NCBI GenBank assembly: GCA_937899105.1
Contig: CALBPF010000050.1
Coordinates: 1-50,736 of the forward strand
From: an uncultured Flammeovirgaceae bacterium
Lineage (GTDB): Bacteria > Bacteroidota > Bacteroidia > Cytophagales > Cyclobacteriaceae
DNA length: 50,736 nucleotides
Reading direction: 5' to 3'
Below, in pieces: positions 43,894 through 50,736 of this stretch. Under the pieces are notes generated by a model that did no database searches, had not been told where the DNA came from, and saw only the letters and a program-made list of their open reading frames with translations. A program made the position numbers and the translations under genes. Position 1 is the stretch's first letter, and each line of letters begins with the position of its first letter.

Positions 43894-46800
43894 CTATGGG
43901 TTCGCTCCGAACAACTGGATAAAACCGTCATTGGATGTGACAATAACATATCGTTCTTTAGTATAGGTACGCTCCAATAACTTCATGTCTTTGACATCCA
44001 CAGGAACGTAAAAACCTGAGGATGCCGAGTTAATACTTTTGAATCCTTTGTCATCATTATTGACAAGTATAAGTCCTGTACCTGCATCCTGGTGTGTAGT
44101 TTCAACTTCAGTTTGAAATAGGTTTCCAGCAATAACCAAGTCTTCACTCTGATCTTCATTCACATCAAAATTCAAAATCCGGTTGATGGAAGATACCTGG
44201 GCCTGAATGGGTAAGTCTTTTACTTCCGGCTCATTACTTCCAGCCGAAAAACTAAATACCTTTGAAGCAAAAGTTGTTATTTCAAAATGCTTGGCTTCCT
44301 TGATCGATTCACCTAGCATATTTTGAACATCTGTACTGGCAAACTCGTCAAAGGTTTCAAACTTTTCTGCTATGAAAGGCATCTGCTCGGTTGTACAATC
44401 TTTTCCCCGTACAGGCACCTGCTTATCCTTATAATATTTGGCAAGAATTATATCGACAGAATTGTTTTTATCAAAATCTGAGGCATAAACGTGAAACGGT
44501 TTTTCATCACTGGCTTTATGCTTAATATTTCTTCCAATATTTCCAGCCACAATGTCAAAACCGTCATTTTTATTGATCACTTTCACGGATTGCCACCATC
44601 CCTTTTGAGTCTCCAAATTATAATCGCTAGTAACACTGACAAGTTTATCTGAATTTACCTGAAATATGTTTATTGACATCCACTCGCCAACGACCACCAA
44701 CTCTTCTTTTTCATCTCCGTCAATGTCTACCCATTCACCATCCGTAATCATACCGATATACTCAAGATCAGGAACTACAGAGTGGATGACATCAGTATAA
44801 GCTCCATCTCTATTTTCAAGTAAATAGCTCTTGGGCTCAAATGGGTAGGCCCCTGGCAATATTCTACCGCCAACAAATAAGTCGATGTCACCATCTCCAT
44901 CATAATCATGGGGTAAAACAAGACTGTTCGAAGTTTTCAGATCAGGGAGCTCCGCCTTGCTGATAAAAACCCCACTACCATCATTCATATACAATCTATC
45001 CTGCAAGGCTTCGGTACCCACTTCAAATTCATAACCTCCACTCGATACGTATAGATCCAGGTCGCCATCATTATCGTAGTCGAATAGGGCAGATTTCATG
45101 TCTTCATGGCCAGCGTCTTTTTCTAAGAGGGTTTGTTCTGTCTTAAGAAAACTGCCTGTACTATTTTGGAGATATACAGCGCCGGGTTGCCCGGAGGCTC
45201 CACCTACATAAAAATCATCCATACCATCGCCATTCATATCACCTACGGATACATATGGCCCAAGACGTGAATAACTATATGGAAGTAAAACCTGACGTTC
45301 ATAGTCGTCATAATCGTTTTCTCTATGTGTAAAATTAGGTTGTAATAACTTCGTTCGGTCCACAAGCAAATATTTAGCCGGGTTTTTAGCTCCGGAACTA
45401 GCATCATCACTATCGGCGTAATCAACTGTCAGCAGTTGATTTGACTCGATATCATTCAAAAAGGAGATCCTTCCATCGGGCCAGACCACTTTTAAGCTAT
45501 CAACGGTTTTTTGTTGCAACAAGCCAAAATGTGCGATCACAGATGAACCGGAAAGGTAACCGCGCGTCCTATTTATTAAATAAGTATTTTGATGGGCATT
45601 AGAATAAATCGTGACCATAGCCCCTAAAGCCTCAGGATTTTCCTGACTCCCATTTAGTTTAACCTTGAGGTAATTTGATCCCTGTTGAATAGCATTATTT
45701 TCATATAAAAAGGCTGTATCCATCAGGTTGTTTACCAGGAGATCAATATCTCCATCATTATCAAAATCGGCCATAGCCACACCATTTGAAAAGGCTTTTT
45801 CATCTAAACCCCATTTGGATCCGACTTCGTCGTATTCAAGGCCATTTTTATTTTTAAATGAGTAATTCGAAAGTTTCACAGACGGGAAAGATTGCAGGTA
45901 GGCAAACACCTCCTGCGGTGTCATTCTTGGCTTATTTCCTTCATTAAAGTTTTTAACAGCGTTTCGCTTATCACGATCAAGTACATCCCGGTAAATGCCA
46001 TTCGAAATATGTACATCTTTCCAACCGTCAAGGTCAAAATCCGCTGCCAGTACAGACCAACTCCAATCCGTATTGGCCATGCCAGTCAAATTTCCTACCT
46101 CGCTGAATGAACCCATTCCAGTGTTCATATGAACCATATTATGCATGAATATGCTATTATAACCAGCGTTGAGCATGTTGTTAAATAGCTTTCGATCCAT
46201 CATTTGCATGGTAGTTTTAGAACGTACGTAATCCGATGGGTTCATGTCTACCACCATGAGATCGGCATGCCCATCATTATTCATATCCACGGCATCGGAC
46301 CCCATGCTGTAAAATGAGGTATGCCTAAAAAAAACATTGCTTTTTTCAGAAAAGGTACCGTCCTGATTATTTATATACAGGTAGTCTGGGGCCACAAAAT
46401 CATTAGCTATAAAAATGTCAGGCCATCCATCTTGATTGAAATCTGTGGTTGAGACACTCAGTCCAAAGCCGAAGTCCGCCAATATACCTGAGTTTTCTGT
46501 TACGTCTATGTATTTCCCATTGTCATTTCTATAAAGCTTATCATTTCCTCCGGCTTTTCTGAATTCAGGATTTTGATATATAAAATCCAACACAAAGACT
46601 TTTTCAGAAATATCGAAATTAACCGGAGTGTTGACCAGAAACATATCGAGGTCGCCATCCATATCATAGTCAAAAAATGATGACTGAACTGAGTATTGAC
46701 TGTTATTAAGGCCATAATCAGCGGCTCGCTCTGAGAAGGTAAGGTCCCCATTATTAATAAAAAGAACATTCTCTCTGGCTCGTGAATCCCTGTACTTGCC

Positions 46801-47280
46801 GGATTTACACAAGTAAATATCCAGCCAGCCATCGGCATTGATATCCACTAATGTCACGCCCATATAAAACCCTTGACTTCCTTCTACTCCGGCTGCTGCA
46901 GTTATATCTTCAAACTTCAAGTCGCCCTTATTTAGATATAGTTTATTTGGCGACATGTTACCCACCATGTAGACATCTTCCAGGCCATCATTATTGAAGT
47001 CTCCCGCAGCTGCTCCGGCGCCAATATACATGTGCTTATAGGTGTAATAATTTAACTGTGGGCTTTCGTTAATAGTATTGACAAAGTGAATACCACTTTT
47101 CAGGGGTTCTACCTTGTTAAAAAGGGTCTCTAATTCATTTGCTTCAACTTTATTCTGGCTTTCGCTTATTCTTGAACAAGAGGTATCTAATATGATTATC
47201 GAAGCTGCCAACAGCAAGAAATAGATAAAATTGTTTGAGCTGTGTATGTTTTTCATAAACTGCCTGTATCTTATTTTCAT
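43894..47280 (-). CDS. CRTAC1-like FG-GAP/VCBS and ASPIC-UnbV repeat lipoprotein (fourth copy)
   Basis: A 1,128-residue lipoprotein. The lipobox cysteine is residue 35 from ATG 47280 (ILDTSC); an internal ATG at 47256 gives a shorter signal peptide and is equally plausible. VCBS/FG-GAP calcium loops ('GDFNNDGLEDVYM', 'DINADGWLDIYL', 'DFDLDGWKDVHI') fill residues about 65-480, ASPIC/UnbV is at about 533-600 ('YLKVKLNGSQENPEALGAMV', 'VVWPDGRISFLND'), and another repeat block follows. It is more diverged than the other three and longer, and is not in the susC operon: its end is 207 bases before susC. It is divergent from the LacI-family gene with 150 bases between them, so they may share a control region. 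Function unknown. Confidence 0.84.
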   Translation of the reverse strand: MKIRYRQFMKNIHSSNNFIYFLLLAASIIILDTSCSRISESQNKVEANELETLFNKVEPLKSGIHFVNTINESPQLNYYTYKHMYIGAGAAAGDFNNDGLEDVYMVGNMSPNKLYLNKGDLKFEDITAAAGVEGSQGFYMGVTLVDINADGWLDIYLCKSGKYRDSRARENVLFINNGDLTFSERAADYGLNNSQYSVQSSFFDYDMDGDLDMFLVNTPVNFDISEKVFVLDFIYQNPEFRKAGGNDKLYRNDNGKYIDVTENSGILADFGFGLSVSTTDFNQDGWPDIFIANDFVAPDYLYINNQDGTFSEKSNVFFRHTSFYSMGSDAVDMNNDGHADLMVVDMNPSDYVRSKTTMQMMDRKLFNNMLNAGYNSIFMHNMVHMNTGMGSFSEVGNLTGMANTDWSWSVLAADFDLDGWKDVHISNGIYRDVLDRDKRNAVKNFNEGNKPRMTPQEVFAYLQSFPSVKLSNYSFKNKNGLEYDEVGSKWGLDEKAFSNGVAMADFDNDGDIDLLVNNLMDTAFLYENNAIQQGSNYLKVKLNGSQENPEALGAMVTIYSNAHQNTYLINRTRGYLSGSSVIAHFGLLQQKTVDSLKVVWPDGRISFLNDIESNQLLTVDYADSDDASSGAKNPAKYLLVDRTKLLQPNFTHRENDYDDYERQVLLPYSYSRLGPYVSVGDMNGDGMDDFYVGGASGQPGAVYLQNSTGSFLKTEQTLLEKDAGHEDMKSALFDYDNDGDLDLYVSSGGYEFEVGTEALQDRLYMNDGSGVFISKAELPDLKTSNSLVLPHDYDGDGDIDLFVGGRILPGAYPFEPKSYLLENRDGAYTDVIHSVVPDLEYIGMITDGEWVDIDGDEKEELVVVGEWMSINIFQVNSDKLVSVTSDYNLETQKGWWQSVKVINKNDGFDIVAGNIGRNIKHKASDEKPFHVYASDFDKNNSVDIILAKYYKDKQVPVRGKDCTTEQMPFIAEKFETFDEFASTDVQNMLGESIKEAKHFEITTFASKVFSFSAGSNEPEVKDLPIQAQVSSINRILNFDVNEDQSEDLVIAGNLFQTEVETTHQDAGTGLILVNNDDKGFKSINSASSGFYVPVDVKDMKLLERTYTKERYVIVTSNDGFIQLFGANP

Positions 47281-47430
47281 TCAAAACAAAACTAATGATA
47301 GTCCGTTCAATGCCCACATTTGTTTTTAAAAATTAAAAATTGACAACTTACTGTGAGCGGTATAATGAGGAAGAATCAAAATTTAATTAAATAATCAAGG
47401 CCTTGCTGATCAATCTGTTAATTTAGTAAA

Positions 47431-48462
47431 ATGAAAAGTAGTCAAGTTACCATTAAGGACATCGCTCGTGAGTTAGGCATCTCTCCTTCTACCGTATCCA
47501 GAGCGCTTAAAGACCACCCTGATATAAGCCCTGAGACGAAAAGAGTGGTTACTGAACTGGCCGAAAAACTTAACTACCAACCTAACAGTATTGCTCTTAG
47601 TTTAAGGCATAGTAAAAGCAATACCATAGGCGTTATCATTCCTCAAGTGGTGCATTGGTTCTTCTCTACTGTCATTAGCGGAATTGAGGACATAGCCTAC
47701 GGTGCAGGTTATAGTGTTATTGTTTCTCAAAGTAATGAGTCTTATGAAAAAGAGGTCATGGATACCAGAGCCCTTTTCAATAATAGAGTGGATGGAATAC
47801 TTATCTCCATGTCCAAAGAAACCACCGACTTTGCACATTTTGAATCGCTTTATTCAAGGGGTATTCCAATGGTATTTTTTGATAGGGTTTGCCCCGCACT
47901 AAATACAAGCAAGGTTGTGGTTAATGATTTTAACGCCGCGTACACAGCCACCAAGCATCTGATTGATCAAGGATATAAAAAAATAGCGCACCTTGCCGGA
48001 GGCAAGAGTCTAACGATAGGTAAAGAAAGGTTAGAGGGCTATAAAGCTGCACTTGAGGAAAACGGGATAGCATACGAAGAACGTTATGTAGCTTATGAAA
48101 ATTTAGTAGACGACGAAAAGCATGCAAAAGGCTTGATGGATGAATTACTTGAATTGTCTGACCCGCCAGAGGCTGTTTTTGCCAATAATGATGTTTCTGC
48201 GATTGGAGCAATGATGAGCGCTAAAGACAAGGGTTTAAAAATCCCTCAAGATTTCGGCATCGTTGGCTTCAGCAACTGGCGATTCACAGAACTGACAGAA
48301 CCTGCCTTGAGCACCGTGGATCAGAGAGGTTTTGAAATTGGTCAGGAAGCCGCGCGTTTATTAATAAAAGAAATAGAAGCTTCAGAGGATGAAGTAATTG
48401 AACCAACTACCAAAACACTGGAAACTAACCTTATAATCCGTAAATCCTCGTTGCGTAAATAG
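47431..48462 (+). CDS. LacI-family transcriptional regulator
   Basis: A 343-residue repressor with the N-terminal helix-turn-helix 'VTIKDIARELGISPSTVSRA' (residues about 6-25) and hinge 'YQPNSIALSLRHSKSNTIGV', then a periplasmic-binding-protein-like sensor domain ('FNNRVDGILISMSKE', 'AAYTATKHLIDQGYKKIAHL', 'PEAVFANNDVSAIGAMMSAK', 'FGIVGFSNWRFTELTEPALS'). It should bind a small sugar or sugar phosphate and control the nearby alpha-glucoside genes. The most likely targets are the three operator-like palindromes at 12249, 25095 and 43813. It is divergent from a CRTAC1-like gene and 116 bases ahead of the GH31 gene on the same strand, so GH31 may be in the same unit. The ligand is unknown; autoregulation is possible but no operator is seen in the 150-base divergent gap. 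Confidence 0.93.
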   Translation: MKSSQVTIKDIARELGISPSTVSRALKDHPDISPETKRVVTELAEKLNYQPNSIALSLRHSKSNTIGVIIPQVVHWFFSTVISGIEDIAYGAGYSVIVSQSNESYEKEVMDTRALFNNRVDGILISMSKETTDFAHFESLYSRGIPMVFFDRVCPALNTSKVVVNDFNAAYTATKHLIDQGYKKIAHLAGGKSLTIGKERLEGYKAALEENGIAYEERYVAYENLVDDEKHAKGLMDELLELSDPPEAVFANNDVSAIGAMMSAKDKGLKIPQDFGIVGFSNWRFTELTEPALSTVDQRGFEIGQEAARLLIKEIEASEDEVIEPTTKTLETNLIIRKSSLRK

Positions 48463-48578
48463 ATACCTGCTTTGAATTAGGTTTACTATTTTTTGTCTCC
48501 AGCTCTTGACTTACCAGACTTAACATTTATACTAGCATCCAATTTTCATTATAAAGCACATAGAATCGCATCTCATTA

Positions 48579-50736
48579 ATGACAAAATCATCCAGAAATG
48601 TAAGCCAGCGCTTGGGTTCATTTCAGCAAGTAGAGACCATAGCTAATGGCTTTGCTATTAAAACAAGTTTTGCCCAGGTTCATATAACAAGTTATTCAGA
48701 TAAAATAATACGTGTTCATGCCTTTCGCGACGTGGCTCATTATCATTCCTATGCGGTAGAACTGGACCCATCCGGCGACCTGCAAAAAGACGAGTCAAAA
48801 AGTCATCTCCTGTTCAGTACGGAGAGTGTTAAAGTAGAATTTTCCAAAGACAGTTCTACTTTTAGATTTTTAAACTTCGCTGGAGAAGTTATCAATGCTG
48901 ATGATGAAGGTTTTGGTATTTCATGGATAGGCGAACAGATAACTAACTACAAAGTACTCCAGAAAGACGAAAAGTTCATTGGATTGGGTGAAAAGACAGG
49001 CCCACTTAACAGAAGAGGAAAAGCTTACCAACACTGGAATACCGACCAATACGCCTACGACAAAGGAACCGACCCCCTTTACTGCTCTACGCCTTTCTAC
49101 ATAGGTCTTCATTCGGGTTTATATTATGGTATTTTTTTAGATAATTCTTACAGGTCCAATTTCAACTTTGGGGCGTCAAATGATCGCTTTTCAAGTTTTT
49201 CAGTGGACAGTGGCGACCTTAATTATTACTTTATTTATGGAGAAACGATAGCTGAAGTAATAGAACATTACACAGCTCTGACCGGAAGAATGCCGCTCCC
49301 TCCTATCTGGAGCATTGGCTATCAGCAATGTAGATACAGTTACTACCCCGATAAAGAAGTCTTAAGTCTTGCCAATACGTTTCAGGAGAAACAAATTCCG
49401 GGAGATGTAATTGTGCTTGACATTCATTACATGGAAAACTTCAAGATATTCACCTGGGACAAGGAGCATTTCAAAAATCCAAAAGAAATGATCCATGCGT
49501 TAAGGGAAAAGGGCTTTCATGTGGTGGTGATGTGTGATCCGGGAATTAAAATTGAAGAAGGGTATGAACCTTACGAGTCAGGTCTGGAGGACGACGTATT
49601 TGTTAAATATCCTGATGGAACCTATTATTCAGGAGAAGTTTGGCCCGGGTGGTGCCACTTTCCGGATTTTACAGATAGCAAGGCCCGGGAGTGGTGGAAG
49701 AATAAACTCCATATCTACACCGACATTGAAATTGATGGCTTCTGGAATGATATGAATGAAATCGCTACCTGGGGTAATGCACTACCGGAGCTGATAGAAT
49801 TTGAGTTTGACGGAAACAGGACTACAACCCGGGAAGCCAGGAACGTTTATGGCATGCTCATGTCCAAGAGTACCTATGATGGCGCTAAAGCATTGCTGAA
49901 TGGAAAACGACCTTTCAATTTAACAAGAGCTGGCTTTTCAGGCATCCAAAGGTATGCCGCGGTTTGGACGGGCGATAATGTAGCCAGCGATGAGCACCTA
50001 ATGCTAGGCATTCGGCTTGTGAATAGTATGGGTTTAGCAGGAATTACCTTTGCCGGGTACGATGTCGGCGGCTTTGTAGGCAACGCCTCCGAATACCTCT
50101 TTGCGAGATGGATCCAAGTAGGCGCCTTTACTCCATTTTTCCGGGGACATAGTATGGTAAATAGTCGTGATTCTGAACCCTGGTCCTACGGAGAAGAAGT
50201 TGAGGAAATATCCCGCAACTTCATTCGTCTCAGATACCTGCTTATGCCCTATCTCTATTCCTGTTTTTATGAGTCCTCACAAACCGGAATGCCTATTGCC
50301 AGAACGTTGGCAATCAATTATCCCGAAGCTTCTCAGGTATACGAGAAGGCATATCAACAACAATTTTTATTTGGCCCTTCTATACTGGTCATTCCTGTAG
50401 AAAGCACAAAGGAATTCGCCAAGGTCTATTTGCCGGAAGGAAAATGGTATAACTTCTTTACCGACGAACCTGAGAACGGTAATAGTGAAAAACTGGTGGA
50501 AGCTTCAATTGAAATTATCCCAATTTACATTAAGGAATCGGCTATTCTACCCATGGTACCGGAAGTCGGCCTTAACACCTCCCAGTTGGGAGAAATTTTG
50601 GAATTACATGTTTACCAGGGTGAGCTCAGCAACAGCTTTGAACTCTACTATGACGATGGAAACACGTTTGATTATGAAAAGGGTCACTACCATAAACGGC
50701 TTCTGACCTACACTCCTTCCTCATCGGTTCTTGAAA
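48579..50736 (+). CDS. GH31 alpha-glucosidase, 3' end beyond window
   Basis: Reading from ATG 48579 gives an open frame of 719 codons to the window edge with no stop. It is a GH31 enzyme: 'GLGEKTGPLNRRGKAYQHWN' in the N-terminal domain, 'MPLPPIWSIGYQQCRYSYYP' at the barrel start, 'DVIVLDIHYMENFKIFTWD', 'DGFWNDMNE' with nucleophile Asp near residue 391, and 'RAGFSGIQRYAAVWTGDN' with acid/base Asp near 466, then 'GFVGNASEYLFARWIQVGAF'. No signal peptide is obvious (MTKSSRNVSQRLGSF), so it is likely cytoplasmic. It would hydrolyse alpha-glucosidic bonds of maltose-type oligosaccharides. It lies 116 bases after the LacI-family gene, same strand. Only the extreme C-terminus is missing. Confidence 0.92.
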   Translation, partial: MTKSSRNVSQRLGSFQQVETIANGFAIKTSFAQVHITSYSDKIIRVHAFRDVAHYHSYAVELDPSGDLQKDESKSHLLFSTESVKVEFSKDSSTFRFLNFAGEVINADDEGFGISWIGEQITNYKVLQKDEKFIGLGEKTGPLNRRGKAYQHWNTDQYAYDKGTDPLYCSTPFYIGLHSGLYYGIFLDNSYRSNFNFGASNDRFSSFSVDSGDLNYYFIYGETIAEVIEHYTALTGRMPLPPIWSIGYQQCRYSYYPDKEVLSLANTFQEKQIPGDVIVLDIHYMENFKIFTWDKEHFKNPKEMIHALREKGFHVVVMCDPGIKIEEGYEPYESGLEDDVFVKYPDGTYYSGEVWPGWCHFPDFTDSKAREWWKNKLHIYTDIEIDGFWNDMNEIATWGNALPELIEFEFDGNRTTTREARNVYGMLMSKSTYDGAKALLNGKRPFNLTRAGFSGIQRYAAVWTGDNVASDEHLMLGIRLVNSMGLAGITFAGYDVGGFVGNASEYLFARWIQVGAFTPFFRGHSMVNSRDSEPWSYGEEVEEISRNFIRLRYLLMPYLYSCFYESSQTGMPIARTLAINYPEASQVYEKAYQQQFLFGPSILVIPVESTKEFAKVYLPEGKWYNFFTDEPENGNSEKLVEASIEIIPIYIKESAILPMVPEVGLNTSQLGEILELHVYQGELSNSFELYYDDGNTFDYEKGHYHKRLLTYTPSSSVLE

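Noticed and set aside
1..50736. CRISPR arrays, tRNA or rRNA genes, prophage or transposase genes
   Set aside because: No regularly spaced repeats, cloverleaf-like sequences or recombinase motifs were seen in the intergenic DNA.

Overview
The window is a stretch of chromosome from a free-living, probably marine Bacteroidetes bacterium, most likely of the order Cytophagales. The reasons are a SusC/SusD pair, many outer-membrane lipoproteins with acidic residues after the lipobox cysteine, CRTAC1-like (FG-GAP/ASPIC-UnbV) proteins over 1,000 residues long, a methionine synthase lacking its homocysteine domain, and tail-fibre-like surface proteins next to an RHS protein. This is inferred from gene content; no marker gene fixes the genus.

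Region 1 (1-3581, minus strand) holds three paralogous surface proteins followed by the 5' end of an RHS-type gene. The second paralogue and the RHS gene each carry an in-frame TGA. Region 2 (4084-12210) is housekeeping. It has a SAM-I riboswitch with its own terminator in front of metH (no homocysteine-binding half), a four-helix-bundle gene and metF, then trmB, folC and a divergent aminotransferase.

Region 3 (12325-25108) is cytoplasmic alpha-glucoside and glycerol metabolism. A GH65 phosphorylase gene lies on the plus strand. Opposite it is a minus-strand operon: SSS symporter, glpF, glpK, glpD, amylosucrase-family enzyme, GH13 oligo-1,6-glucosidase and ROK glucokinase. The same 14-base LacI-type operator, in opposite orientations, precedes both units. 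glpD contains two in-frame stop codons.

Region 4 (25237-43686) is one tightly packed nine-gene minus-strand operon: susC, susD, a hairpin terminator/attenuator, CRTAC1-like protein, small lipoprotein, CRTAC1-like protein, CRTAC1-like pseudogene, a GH65-like gene that has lost its catalytic core, a vanadium-haloperoxidase/PAP2-family lipoprotein, and a trehalase lipoprotein. A perfect LacI-type palindrome lies upstream of susC. Region 5 (43894-50736) has a fourth CRTAC1-like gene, a divergent LacI-family regulator and a GH31 alpha-glucosidase that runs off the window.

Taken together, regions 3-5 look like an import and degradation locus for small alpha-glucosides: SusCD uptake, periplasmic or surface trehalase, inner-membrane symporter, cytoplasmic phosphorylase, hydrolases and sucrose-active enzyme, then glucokinase. 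Embedding glpFKD among them suggests that a glycerol-containing glucoside such as glucosylglycerol may be a substrate, which is a hypothesis. Five in-frame nonsense codons in four genes and one in-frame internal deletion show that parts of these loci are decaying, or that the sequence deserves checking. The CRTAC1/haloperoxidase/trehalase operon is the best candidate for an undescribed system.
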